Source: Halogeometricum limi
GTDB taxonomy: Archaea > Halobacteriota > Halobacteria > Halobacteriales > Haloferacaceae
Assembly (NCBI RefSeq): GCF_900115785.1
Contig: NZ_FOYS01000001.1
Coordinates: forward strand, 548,769-612,768
Direction of reading: 5' to 3'
Length of the DNA: 64,000 nucleotides
Positions 8,108 through 16,781 of this stretch are shown in pieces; the stretch's first letter is position 1; every line of letters starts with the position of its first letter. Position numbers and translations under genes: made by a program. The notes below the pieces were generated by a model. It did no database searches, was not told the DNA's origin, and saw nothing but the letters and a program-made list of their open reading frames with translations.

Positions 8108-9490
8108 ATGAACGTCGGGCGACTCCGTCGCGTCTGGACGCGAGTGTTCGCACTCGCGTGGCCGGTGATGGCCGAACAGACGACGCGGACGCTCATGCGC
8201 ACCGTCGACGTGTTGGTGACGGCCGCCCTGTCGCCCGCCGCGGTGGTCGCCATCGGCCTCGCGGACCTGTTCGCCCGCTTTCCCCTCCGCATCGGCCTCG
8301 GACTCGGCGGGGCCGCCATCGCCCTCTCCAGTCAGGACACCGGGAGCGGTGCCGACGCCAACCGCGACGAGGCGGTGACGCAGGCCGTCCTCCTCGCGTT
8401 CCTCGCGGGCGTCCCGTTCGTCTTCGTCGGCCTCCTGTTCGGCGAGGCGGCCGTCGGCCTCTTTCCCGCCAGCGACGACGCGGTTCGACTCGGCGGGATC
8501 TACCTCGCGGTCGTCTTCGCCACCGCCCCCGCGCGCCTCGTCGCCCTCGTCGCCGCCCGCGCCCTGCAGGGACTCGGCGACACCCGCACCCCGATGTACG
8601 TCAACGTCCTCGCCAACGTGGTCAACGTCTCGCTCTCGGTCGGTCTGGGGTTCGGACTCCTCGGCCTCCCGGGCCTCGGCGTCTTCGGCGTCGGTCTCGC
8701 CACCTCGACGGCGAACGTGCTCTCTGCGGCCCTCTTGGTCGGGGCCACCTATCGCCCCGGTTCGCCCGTCGCGTTCGCGTGGCCGACGGACGCGACCATC
8801 GGCGCGCAACTCGTCCGCGTCAGCCTCCCCCGCGTCGCCGAAGGGTTCGCGGCCGAACTCGCCGAGTTCCCGTTCAACGCGCTTCTCCTCTCGTTCGGTG
8901 GGGACGTGGCGAACGCCGGCTTCCAAATCGGTCGCCGCGTCTACCAGCAGGTGACGGGGCCACTCGTCCGCGGCTACAACGTCGCCGCGAGCGTGCTGGT
9001 CGGACAGGCACTCGGCCGCGGCGAGACGGCGACGGCCCGGTACGAGGGGTGGGCGACGGCCGCACTCGCCGTCACCTCCGTCGGCGTCATCGGCGCTCTC
9101 CTCGTCGTCTTCGCCGACCCGGTCGTCGCCGCACTCGGCTTCGGCGGGTCCGACGCGGCCCTGACGTACGCCGCCGAGTTCGCCGTCGTCTACGGTCTCT
9201 CCGCGCCCCTCCTCGCGCTCTTCGTCTCGCTCTCCGGCGCGTTGCAGGGCGCGGGGGCGACGCGCCTCCCGTTCGTCGCTCGGCTGACGGGGATGTTCGG
9301 CTTCTTCGTCGGCCTCTCGTACGTCGCCGTCGAGTGGGTCGGCATGGGACTTCTCGGCGTCTACGTCGGCGTCTTCGCCGCCTACGCGTGGATGGGGCTG
9401 TTCGTCCTCGTCGCGTTCAGGTACGCCAACTGGGCGGGGACGGCCGCCGGACTCCTGCGAGAACGAGGGAGCGTGGACGGCGACGACTGA
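8108..9490 (+). CDS. MATE family efflux transporter
   Basis: A 460-residue polytopic membrane protein with about 12 hydrophobic segments, the usual MATE size. The N-terminal phrase WPVMAEQTTRTLMRTVD and the middle repeat RVSLPRVAEGFAAELAEFPFN show the twofold internal symmetry of this family: each half opens with a P-x-(M/V)-x-E motif. MATE proteins exchange Na+ or H+ for organic cations, drugs or metabolites across the membrane. The substrate is unknown. The ATG at 8108 gives a short basic cytoplasmic N-terminus. It converges on the citrate synthase gene with a gap of 51 bases. Confidence 0.9.
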   Translation: MNVGRLRRVWTRVFALAWPVMAEQTTRTLMRTVDVLVTAALSPAAVVAIGLADLFARFPLRIGLGLGGAAIALSSQDTGSGADANRDEAVTQAVLLAFLAGVPFVFVGLLFGEAAVGLFPASDDAVRLGGIYLAVVFATAPARLVALVAARALQGLGDTRTPMYVNVLANVVNVSLSVGLGFGLLGLPGLGVFGVGLATSTANVLSAALLVGATYRPGSPVAFAWPTDATIGAQLVRVSLPRVAEGFAAELAEFPFNALLLSFGGDVANAGFQIGRRVYQQVTGPLVRGYNVAASVLVGQALGRGETATARYEGWATAALAVTSVGVIGALLVVFADPVVAALGFGGSDAALTYAAEFAVVYGLSAPLLALFVSLSGALQGAGATRLPFVARLTGMFGFFVGLSYVAVEWVGMGLLGVYVGVFAAYAWMGLFVLVAFRYANWAGTAAGLLRERGSVDGDD

Positions 9491-9541
9491 CGGGCGAGCG
9501 GTGCCGTCGCTCGCGGCGCAGAAAAGGAGGAAGTGCCGCGT

Positions 9542-10681
9542 CTATCGCTCGTCTATCGGCGTGATGGTCAGGTCTTCCTCGCCGACGTAGCGCGCACGGG
9601 GTCGCATGATGCGGTTGTCCTCGTACTGTTCGATGACGTGCGCCGTCCACCCGGCGACGCGGGACATCGCGAAGATGGGCGTGTAGATGTCGACGGGGAT
9701 GCCCATCTGGTAGTACGTCGACGCGGAGTAGAAGTCGACGTTCGGCGCGAGGCCCTTCTCCTCGCCGATGTACTCCTCGATGGCGACCGAGTAGTCGTAC
9801 CACTTCATGTCGCCCGCGGCCTCGCCGAGCGCTTCGGACTTCTCGCCGAGAATCTTCGCTCGGGGGTCTTTGACGTTGTAGACGCGGTGGCCGAACCCGG
9901 GAACGCGACGGCCCTCCGCGAGGGCGTCTGTGACCCACTTCGTGGGGTCCTTGTCGCTCTCGTCTATCTCTTTGAGCATCTTCATCACGTTCGCGTTCGC
10001 GCCGCCGTGTAGCGACCCCGCGAGCGTGCCGACGGCCGACGTGACGGCGCTGTGGAGGTCCGACAGCGTGGACGCCGTGACCATCGCCGAGAACGTCGAG
10101 GCGTTCAGGCCGTGGTCCGCGTGGAGGACGAGTGCCATGTCCAGCGTGTCGGCGAGCACTTCGTCCGGTTCCTCGTCGTTGAGCATGTAGAGGAAGTTCT
10201 CGGCGTGGCTGAGGTCCTCCCGGGGACTCACCACGTCGTTTCCGTTGCGCAGGCGATTGAACGCCGCGAGCGCCGTCGGAATCTTGGCCGTGATGCGGCG
10301 ACTCTTCCGGACGTTCGCCTCGAGGTCCGTCACGTCCTCGTGGTCGGCGTCGTCGTCGTACGCCGAGAGCGTGGAGACGATGGTGCGCAGTGCGGCCATC
10401 GGAACCTCGTCGGCGTCGGCGAGTTCGCGAATCTCCGCTAGCACCCCGTCGGCGAGTTCGCGCTCCGTCGCCATCTCGGAGGAGAACTCCGCCAGTTCGT
10501 CCTGCGTCGGCAACTCCCCGTGCCAGAGGAGGTAGACGACTTCTTCGTACGAAGCGTCGCGTGCGAGGTCCTCGATGGTGTACCCCCGATACACGAGCTT
10601 CCCGGCGTCCCCGTCGATGAAACTCAGTTCGGACTCCGCAACGAGAACGCCTTCGAGGCCCCGCTTCAGGTCGTCTGACAT
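9542..10681 (-). CDS. citZ: Citrate synthase
   Basis: Condenses oxaloacetate and acetyl-CoA to citrate, entry step of the TCA cycle. The 379-residue length is that of the archaeal/Gram-positive short form. Catalytic residues are visible: the first histidine in LHADHGLNAST, the second in GFGHRVYN, and the aspartate in NVDFYSAST. The N-terminal GLEGVLVAESELSFIDG and YRGYTIEDLA segments are typical. The preferred start is ATG 10681 (MSDDLKRG); an upstream in-frame ATG would add seven residues. 2-Methylcitrate synthase is the main alternative and is not separable by motif alone, although the gene's housekeeping neighbourhood favours citrate synthase. Confidence 0.93.
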   Translation of the reverse strand: MSDDLKRGLEGVLVAESELSFIDGDAGKLVYRGYTIEDLARDASYEEVVYLLWHGELPTQDELAEFSSEMATERELADGVLAEIRELADADEVPMAALRTIVSTLSAYDDDADHEDVTDLEANVRKSRRITAKIPTALAAFNRLRNGNDVVSPREDLSHAENFLYMLNDEEPDEVLADTLDMALVLHADHGLNASTFSAMVTASTLSDLHSAVTSAVGTLAGSLHGGANANVMKMLKEIDESDKDPTKWVTDALAEGRRVPGFGHRVYNVKDPRAKILGEKSEALGEAAGDMKWYDYSVAIEEYIGEEKGLAPNVDFYSASTYYQMGIPVDIYTPIFAMSRVAGWTAHVIEQYEDNRIMRPRARYVGEEDLTITPIDER

Positions 10682-10907
10682 ACCTACGAGGTTCCCATCC
10701 ATCTCAAAAAAGCGTTATCGTTCACACCAAGGGACGCACACCGACGATTCGACGTCACGGAACTCGGATAGACGGGCGCTCGCTCCCGTTTTCCGGGTCG
10801 CCGCGCCGTCGGAGTGACCGACACGGAGATATCGGCTTGACACCTACTCTCCTCGACAGACGGTGTCGCTAACAAATCTTTTCACCGAACGGCGTCAAGC
10901 GCGGGGT

Positions 10908-12131
10908 ATGAACCCCGAGGACGTGGAGTACGAACCGGTGAGCGTCAAGGACGTGCTCGCCGAGATGAAGGACACGGCCGAACTCCTCATCGACCTGTCG
11001 TTCTCCGCGGTCCTCAACGGGAGCGACGACATCGCCCGCGAGGTGCTCGAACTCGAAGAGCGCATGGACGTGCTCAAACTCCAGGGACGGATGAGTCTCC
11101 TCATGGCCGCGCGCAGTCCCGAGGACGCAGAACAACTCGCACCCGTCGTCGGCGTCGTCGGCGCGGCGGAGAAGATATCGAACGCCGCGGGCGACATCGC
11201 GAAGGTGGTCATGGAGGACATCGGCCTCCCCGACGCCATCCGGTCTGCGCTCCCCGAGGCGGCCGAAGTGCTCGTCCGCGCCACCCTTTCGCCCGACTCC
11301 CCGTACGCGGGGCGGACGCTCTCGGACGTGAACGTCGAGACGGAGACGGGCGTCCGCGTCATCGCCATCCGCCGCCGGTCGGCGACGGGCAAGCGCCGGT
11401 GGATAACGAACCCCGGTCGCGAGACGACCATCGAAGCCGACGACATCCTCCTCCTGCGCGGCCCCCAGATGGGCATCCAGGGCGTCTACGAGACGGCGAC
11501 GGGCGAGACGTACGAACTCCCCGAGACGCGCGACCCGCCCATCGAGGACTTAGAACGCGCCGTCGACTCCATCATCCTGATGAAGGACATGAGCGAACTC
11601 GCCGTCGACTTAGCGTACGGGTCGGTGCTGTTCGACTCCGAAGACGTGGCCGAAGAGGTCGAAGAACTCGAAGCCGAGGTGGACGCGCTGAAGTCGCGGT
11701 TCGAGGCGTGGGTGCTCCGCGCGGCCGAACGCGTCGAGGACCCCGTCCAACTCCGCGGCCTCGTCCACATCGCCTCCGCGACGGAGGTCATCTCCGACGC
11801 GGCACTCGAAATCTCGGAGGGCGTCCTCCGCGGCATCGACGCCCACCCCGTCGTCGCCGCGGCCGTCGAGGAGTCCGACGAGGTCATCGTCCGCCTCCGC
11901 GTCGGGCAGACGAGTTCGCTCGCGAACGCGACGCTCGGTGACCGGATGGTCAAGACCGAGACCGGAATGCGCGTCATCGCCGTCAGGCGCGGCGACGGGA
12001 GCGAGTGGGTCGTCCAACCCGGCCCGACGACCGCACTCCGTCCCGGCGACGTCCTCATCGCCAAAGGGACCCGCGCGGGCGCGGAACGACTCGGCGACTT
12101 ACTCGAAGACCCGCAGACGTTCGAGGAGTAG
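10908..12131 (+). CDS. PhoU-like / TrkA-C (RCK-C) duplicated regulatory protein
   Basis: A 407-residue soluble protein built from two copies of the same module. Residues 1-105 and about 205-305 are helical PhoU-like segments (KDTAELLIDLSFSAVL in the first, KDMSELAVDLAYGSVL in the second). Residues about 115-190 and 315-395 are TrkA-C/RCK-C domains with near-matching lines TETGVRVIAIRR and TETGMRVIAVRR. No membrane span or nucleotide-binding TrkA-N domain is present, so it cannot be a channel by itself. TrkA-C domains sense ligands such as cyclic dinucleotides in K+ transport, and this looks like a cytoplasmic partner of a K+ uptake or other ion system. The start ATG 10908 skips 15 weak residues. 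Confidence 0.82.
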   Translation: MNPEDVEYEPVSVKDVLAEMKDTAELLIDLSFSAVLNGSDDIAREVLELEERMDVLKLQGRMSLLMAARSPEDAEQLAPVVGVVGAAEKISNAAGDIAKVVMEDIGLPDAIRSALPEAAEVLVRATLSPDSPYAGRTLSDVNVETETGVRVIAIRRRSATGKRRWITNPGRETTIEADDILLLRGPQMGIQGVYETATGETYELPETRDPPIEDLERAVDSIILMKDMSELAVDLAYGSVLFDSEDVAEEVEELEAEVDALKSRFEAWVLRAAERVEDPVQLRGLVHIASATEVISDAALEISEGVLRGIDAHPVVAAAVEESDEVIVRLRVGQTSSLANATLGDRMVKTETGMRVIAVRRGDGSEWVVQPGPTTALRPGDVLIAKGTRAGAERLGDLLEDPQTFEE

Positions 12132-12222
12132 ACGTATTCTGTTTGACACGAATTTCTCGATATCAGTACGTCTCCCAACGTGTTCGGTAACAGTTAACTC
12201 GGCCATCTTCTTTTGCCTGTAC

Positions 12223-12864
12223 GTGACTCTCGTCGCGGAATTCTCTCTCCCCCGACACGAACTCCTGTTGGCGGACCTACCGAGTGACTGGTCGGGTCGC
12301 GTCGAGTTCGAACGACTCGTGCCGACGCCCTCTCCGCTGTTTCCGTTCGTCCGGGTGACCGGCGACACCGACGCGTTCGCCGCGTCCGTCCGCGCGGACC
12401 CCGCGGTCGATTCGCTCGTCGAACTCGCCGTCGCCTCCACGTGGACGCGGTATCGACTCCGCTGGTCGCCGGCCACCGAGCGAGCGATTCGGTCGCTCCT
12501 CTCGGACACCGTCGTCACCCGGGCCGTCGCGACGAACGAGTGGACGTTCGGCTTCCGGTTTCGGGAGTTCGGCGACATGGCCGCCTTCCGCGAAGACATC
12601 GAGGCGTCTTCGTTCTCGTTCGAATTACGACGCCTCCGAGACGAGTCGCGCACGGAAGAGGCGGAAGCGAACCTCACGGCGATTCAGCGAGAGACGCTGT
12701 CGGTGGCCCTCAGCGCGGGCTACTTCGAGGTGCCGCGTTCGGCGACGCTCTCCGACCTCGCGGACGAACTCGGCGTCTCGAAACAGGCCGTCTCCGAACG
12801 CCTCCGCCGCGCGACGGGAATACTCGCCGAAGAAACTGTCGAAGGGCTGTCGGTCGTTCGCTGA
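12223..12864 (+). CDS. Bacterio-opsin activator-like HTH regulator
   Basis: 213 residues with the haloarchaeal bat-type layout: an N-terminal domain of about 145 residues (a small-molecule-binding-like fold) and a C-terminal HTH_10 domain. The latter has LTAIQRETLSVALSAGYFEVPR followed by LSDLADELGVSKQAVSERLRRA, the typical helix-turn-helix signature of the family. GTG at 12223 is chosen as start since the family begins about eight residues before the LPRHELLL segment. An A/T-rich CAGTTAACTC element lies upstream. These regulators control single target operons; the target here is unknown, and the neighbouring HalOD1 gene is a candidate by position only. Confidence 0.85.
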   Translation: MTLVAEFSLPRHELLLADLPSDWSGRVEFERLVPTPSPLFPFVRVTGDTDAFAASVRADPAVDSLVELAVASTWTRYRLRWSPATERAIRSLLSDTVVTRAVATNEWTFGFRFREFGDMAAFREDIEASSFSFELRRLRDESRTEEAEANLTAIQRETLSVALSAGYFEVPRSATLSDLADELGVSKQAVSERLRRATGILAEETVEGLSVVR

Positions 12865-12999
12865 CTTAAACTCCCGGACAAATCAAACCGGAGGCTCATC
12901 AGCTAGTCCGTGCATCTCTGTAGCAATGTCTTGTGTGGCATTTCGACGCGGGTACCACTGCCCGGCGCTCGGGGGAATGAACACGCGGGGGGCACTCCA

Positions 13000-13263
13000 G
13001 TGACGATTACCACGACGGACTCCTCGGGGACGGCGGTCGAACCGGAGGACTTGGACGTCCGACTCGTCCAGCGTATCGCGACGGTTCTCGACAGAGACCC
13101 GATAGACCTGCCGCCGTTGGCGCGGACGGTCGACCTCGACGCGTTGTCGACGCTGGCCGCCATCGAGGGGACGTCCGTCTCCTTCGAGTACGAGGGCTGT
13201 TCCGTCCACGTCGGTGACGGGGGGGACCTCACGGTCACGGAACTCGACGCGGAGTCGTCGTAG
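13000..13263 (+). CDS. HalOD1 output-domain protein
   Basis: The 87-residue product consists essentially of one HalOD1 domain: RLVQRIATVLDRDPIDLPPLARTVDLDAL, followed by an F-x-Y-x-G beta segment (SFEYEGCSVHV) and VTELD. HalOD1 is an output domain confined to haloarchaea, found alone or fused to receiver domains in signalling. The GTG at 13000 is preferred; an ATG at 12910 would add 30 residues of poor coding character. It lies on the same strand as the bat-type regulator 135 bases upstream. What it binds or regulates is not known. Confidence 0.75.
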   Translation: MTITTTDSSGTAVEPEDLDVRLVQRIATVLDRDPIDLPPLARTVDLDALSTLAAIEGTSVSFEYEGCSVHVGDGGDLTVTELDAESS

Positions 13264-13284
13264 GCGTCGACTCACCGCGCCGAC

Positions 13285-13575
13285 TCACGTCTCTTTTAGC
13301 AGTCCGTACGCCGAGACGAGCGTCAGCACGGCGGTCACGAGGAGCGCCGTCGACGACGCGAGGACGAACGCGAGGACGGCGAACCAGCCTTCGGGGCCGA
13401 GCACCGGGTACTCGCGAGTGCCCGCGAACGGGCCGAACAGTTCGAGGACGCGGAACGCGTAGACGGCGATGGCGAAGCCGACACCGGCGAGGACGCCGAG
13501 TTTCGCGTTTCGCGGAACCTGTAACGCTTGGGCGAGACCGCCCTGCGGCGGTCGTCCCGGAACCTCGTCGCTCAC
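13285..13575 (-). CDS. Small membrane protein (about 96 aa)
   Basis: Starting at GTG 13575 (MSDEVPGRPP) the product has a soluble N-terminus of about 25 residues. Two or three hydrophobic helices follow: NAKLGVLAGVGFAIAVYAF, then AVLAFVLASSTALL running into VTAVLTLVSAYGL. An upstream ATG at 13602 would add nine residues beginning MRSRSIEAN. It lies between the convergent HalOD1 gene (22-base gap) and the upstream MFS gene on the same strand; 48 bases separate it from the MFS stop codon, so co-transcription with the transporter is likely. The function is unknown. Confidence 0.65.
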   Translation of the reverse strand: MSDEVPGRPPQGGLAQALQVPRNAKLGVLAGVGFAIAVYAFRVLELFGPFAGTREYPVLGPEGWFAVLAFVLASSTALLVTAVLTLVSAYGLLKET

Positions 13576-13623
13576 GTTCGCCTCTATCGACCGAGACCGC
13601 AAAGCCTCGTCGGTCCCCGCGGT

Positions 13624-14952
13624 TCAGGCGTACGCCTCGAACTCGCGACCGAACAGGAGGAAGTAGCCCGTCCCGAGGAAGCCGACGACGGTGGCGACGA
13701 GGAAGGCCGTCCGCGGGTCCGTCGCGTACAACCAGCCACCGACGGCGGCCGAGGGGATGGTGACGACGTTCCGAACGAGGTAGTACGACCCGACGGCGCG
13801 CCCGCCCGCGTTCTCTTCGGCCGGACCGACGATGAGCGCCTTGTGTGCGGGGAGTCCCGCGAACCGAAGCCCGGAGAACGCGAACAGGATCGTCACGACG
13901 AGAGCGCTGTCGGGGGCGTTTATCAGGAGGACGGGGAAGACGGCGTAGACGGCGAAGCCGAGGCCGACGACGGGCTTCAACCCGACGCGGCGGGCGAGTT
14001 TGGCGACGGGAACCATCGTCGCGAGGGCGACGGCCATCTCGACGGACAGGAGGACGCCGAAGAAGGCGTCCGGCGAGAGCGACCCGACCACGGGGAACGT
14101 CGCGCCGACGGCGAGGAACTCGACGACGACGATGACGAAGAAGACGTACACCATCCCGTTGGCGAACCGGACGAGGGTGTCGCCGACGAGCAACGGTCTC
14201 AGCGCGGGCGGCATCTCGCGCAGGTCGGCGACGACGGTGGCGACGCCCTCGAAGGACTTGCCGATGCTGTCCGCGGAGGCGTCGTAGAGGACGTGTTGGG
14301 CCACCGTCGCCACGGCGGCGAACACGGCGGCGACGGCGAGGACGACGCGAAAGCCCGTCTCGAACGCGAACGTCGCGAGGACGCCCGCGGCGAACAGGGG
14401 ACCGAGGAGGAACGCGGTCCGTCGAAACGTCTCCGTGCTGGCGAACCCCGTCGCGAGTCGGTCCGGCGTGACGCTCTGCTTGACGATGGCGAACGTCGCG
14501 CCGAGACCGAACGACTTCCACGCCTGCGAGAACAGGAGTCCGACGAAGATGCCGACGGGAAGGAGAACCGGGTCGAGCGTGAACGCCCCCAGTTCGAGTC
14601 CCGGAAGCGTCACGACGCCGAACGCGTCGGCGAACAACCAGACGAGAAATCCGAGAGTCGAGGCGAGACCGAACAGCGTCAGCGCCGTCCGCGACCCGAT
14701 GCGGTCAGAGAGCGCACCGCCCGGATAGGGGTAGACGGCGCTGATGAGGTTCCCGAAACTCCCGTACAGCCCGATGGCGACGCTTCCGGCCCCGAGGACG
14801 CTCATATAGCGCGGCATGTAGCGGCCGGTCATCTGGAAGCCGAGGCTGAACGCGAACATCGACACCGAGAGGACGAGGACGTCGCCGTCCAAGGCGAAGA
14901 ACTGTCGGAACGTCGACAACGCGTCCGGCTCGTCGGTCTCTCCCCGAACCAT
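13624..14952 (-). CDS. MFS transporter
   Basis: 442 residues with about 12 membrane helices. The conserved loop between helices 2 and 3 reads PGGALSDRIGSRTALTLFG, the classic MFS motif A (G-x-L-[SA]-D-R-x-G). A central hydrophilic loop of modest size separates the two six-helix halves, and a second motif-A-like loop (PVAKLARRVGLKPV) opens the second half. Secondary transporter of unknown substrate. The acidic N-terminus MVRGETDEPDAL is typical of halophiles. A small membrane protein follows 48 bases downstream. Confidence 0.88.
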   Translation of the reverse strand: MVRGETDEPDALSTFRQFFALDGDVLVLSVSMFAFSLGFQMTGRYMPRYMSVLGAGSVAIGLYGSFGNLISAVYPYPGGALSDRIGSRTALTLFGLASTLGFLVWLFADAFGVVTLPGLELGAFTLDPVLLPVGIFVGLLFSQAWKSFGLGATFAIVKQSVTPDRLATGFASTETFRRTAFLLGPLFAAGVLATFAFETGFRVVLAVAAVFAAVATVAQHVLYDASADSIGKSFEGVATVVADLREMPPALRPLLVGDTLVRFANGMVYVFFVIVVVEFLAVGATFPVVGSLSPDAFFGVLLSVEMAVALATMVPVAKLARRVGLKPVVGLGFAVYAVFPVLLINAPDSALVVTILFAFSGLRFAGLPAHKALIVGPAEENAGGRAVGSYYLVRNVVTIPSAAVGGWLYATDPRTAFLVATVVGFLGTGYFLLFGREFEAYA

Positions 14953-15045
14953 ACCGACGTGTTCGGCCGACGGAAGTTGTTTCTCCCGGTCAGAGCGGTC
15001 TATCGCGGTACGGAGAGAGGGTGAATCGTACGGAACGGGCCGGGT

Positions 15046-15672
15046 CTACAGATGAAGCCAGCGCGTACTTCCCTGGTCGGGGAGGTGCCACCGCTGGTGG
15101 ATGGTCTCGCCGTCCGCACGCACTTCGACTTCGGCGTCGCAGGTGGAGGCGAGCGACTCTCGCACTTCGGTGTCGTCGGCGTCGACGTGGTAGTACGCCA
15201 TCCCCTTCTCTCCGAGGACGGAGTCGGTGATGCCGTTCGTCGCGTCGACCGTCAACTCGTTCCCGACGGCGTCGGCGAGTCCGCCAGCGGAGTCGAGACT
15301 GAGGCGGAGTTCGCCCGGCCCGAGCGTGTTCGACGCGCCGAACGTCTGGATGGCGTCGTCGACGCTCGTTCGCAGGCCGTCGACGCTCGCCGCCGGGTCT
15401 GAAGACTGCTCGAAGATGTCGTGAAAGTCCACTACCGAGAGGCCGTCGCTCTCGGGGCCGACGCCGCGCGGGAGGCGGTCACCGAGCGAGTCGCGGTCCG
15501 CCTCGTCGGTCAGGACGATGACCCGCGAGTACGAAGGGACTGCACCGAGCGTCCGACGACTCGCCCGTGCGGTGCAGAGGTCGTCGTCGCAACTAACGAG
15601 GATCGAACAACCGTCCTGCTTCAGCCGAAGGAGTGAGCGACGGAACGCCTCCGGTTGCAATTCCGCGGACAT
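15046..15672 (-). CDS. Uncharacterised haloarchaeal soluble protein (208 aa)
   Basis: A soluble acidic protein with an N-terminal alpha/beta segment (DGCSILVSCDDDLCTARASRR, then SRVIVLTDEAD), a middle of about 100 residues, and a beta-rich C-terminus ending RWLHL. The first 90 residues resemble the start of a P-loop-like core without the Walker A lysine, as in haloarchaeal proteins that look like KaiC/RadA relatives lacking ATP-binding residues. I recall similar proteins in a DUF7504-type family, at low certainty. It is driven from a clear TATA box and is divergent from the AstE-like gene. No catalytic residues can be named. Confidence 0.65.
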   Translation of the reverse strand: MSAELQPEAFRRSLLRLKQDGCSILVSCDDDLCTARASRRTLGAVPSYSRVIVLTDEADRDSLGDRLPRGVGPESDGLSVVDFHDIFEQSSDPAASVDGLRTSVDDAIQTFGASNTLGPGELRLSLDSAGGLADAVGNELTVDATNGITDSVLGEKGMAYYHVDADDTEVRESLASTCDAEVEVRADGETIHQRWHLPDQGSTRWLHL

Positions 15673-15689
15673 AGTGTCGGTAGATACCC

Positions 15690-15698
15690 ATATATTTC
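15690..15698 (-). promoter_or_regulatory. TATA box upstream of the 208-aa protein gene
   Basis: On the minus strand the sequence reads GAAATATATG, about 20-26 bases before the ATG at 15672, implying a leaderless or near-leaderless transcript. The divergent AstE-like gene starts at 15825; a weaker A/T element (ATCGATAAAG near 15791) lies on its side of the 152-base intergenic region. Confidence 0.5.
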
Positions 15699-15824
15699 AG
15701 GGCTTCTTGACTTGTTATAATCTCTCCTGTAGTATAACTGTTGTTGCCGGATACCTACCGTTTTTCCGAACGGGGGGAGGAAGATACCGAATCGATAAAG
15801 GGCGATGCTGCCCAGTCTCTGGTA

Positions 15825-16781
15825 ATGATTACCCTCGGAAGCGCGAGTGCGGCCCCCGGAGAGGTGGACACGGGCCGTCTCGAGGTGGGTGAGACGCGGG
15901 ATGGGACCGCCGTCGGTCTCCCGTGCGCCGTCGTCAACGGGGCGTCGGACGGCAAGACGCTCTACGTGCAGGCGGCCTCGGACGGCGACGAACTGAACGG
16001 CGTCGGCGTGATTCAGCGGGTCTTCCCGCAACTCGACGCCGCGGAGATTTCCGGACAGATTCTGCTCGTCGGCATCGTCAACTATCACGCGTTTCAGGTG
16101 GCCGAGCACCGAAACCCGATGGACGACACGAAGATGAACCGCGCCTATCCGGGCGACGAGAACGGGACGTCGTCGGAGCGAATCGCGGCCGCGACGTTCG
16201 GGGTCGCCCGCCGCGCCGACCTCATCCTCGACCTGCATCAGGGTTCTACCTCGAAGATGATAGACGAGGTCCGCGTTCGGTGTGGTCGCCACCACCGCCT
16301 CCACAAAGAGTGTCTCCGCCTCGCGAAGACGTTCGGCTGTGGCTACGTCTTAGACCAGAAAGGCCCCGACGGGCAACTCGCCCGCGCCGGGCCCGACGAG
16401 GGAATCCCCACCATCGACCCCGAACTCGGCGGCTGTGTCGGGTGGGACGAAGAGAGCATCCGAAAGGGGGTTCGCGGCGTCCACAACGTCCTCCGCGACT
16501 ACGGTTTCCTCGACGGCACTGTCGAGACGGAACGACAGACCCGCGCGAAGGGGTTCGACCAGTACGGTGCCCCGGCGGGTGGCCTCGTCCGCTTCAAGAA
16601 AGACCTCGGCGAACGAGTCTCGGCGGGCGACGTGGTCTTCGAGGTGACCGACGTGTTCGGCGGTCTCAAAGCCCGCGTCACCGCGGACGGCCCGGGTATC
16701 TTCTGGCGCTCTCGCCGCCTCCCGCAGGTCGCGACCGGCGAGTACGTCTGTTCCGTCGGCACCAACATCGACACCTTCTGA
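15825..16781 (+). CDS. Succinylglutamate desuccinylase/aspartoacylase (AstE/AspA) family protein
   Basis: 318 residues of the M14-like zinc amidase family that cleaves N-acyl amino acids. The core phrases NGASDGKTLYVQAASDGDELNG, DDTKMNRAYPGDENG and LILDLHQGS are present, and the C-terminal beta barrel ends VATGEYVCSVGTN. One oddity is visible: the first zinc-ligand loop, normally H-G-(D/N)-E, reads D-G-D-E (about residues 49-52), so the usual histidine is aspartate, while the glutamate and the histidine of DLHQ remain. ATG at 15825 follows a plausible leader. The stop TGA overlaps the next gene's ATG by one base, so the two are translationally coupled. Confidence 0.82.
   Translation: MITLGSASAAPGEVDTGRLEVGETRDGTAVGLPCAVVNGASDGKTLYVQAASDGDELNGVGVIQRVFPQLDAAEISGQILLVGIVNYHAFQVAEHRNPMDDTKMNRAYPGDENGTSSERIAAATFGVARRADLILDLHQGSTSKMIDEVRVRCGRHHRLHKECLRLAKTFGCGYVLDQKGPDGQLARAGPDEGIPTIDPELGGCVGWDEESIRKGVRGVHNVLRDYGFLDGTVETERQTRAKGFDQYGAPAGGLVRFKKDLGERVSAGDVVFEVTDVFGGLKARVTADGPGIFWRSRRLPQVATGEYVCSVGTNIDTF

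Noticed and set aside
13528-15024. Long plus-strand open frame over the MFS gene
   Set aside because: It is the mirror of the 442-aa MFS transporter; its translation is low-complexity acidic/basic residues with no domain, as expected from an antisense frame in G+C-rich DNA.
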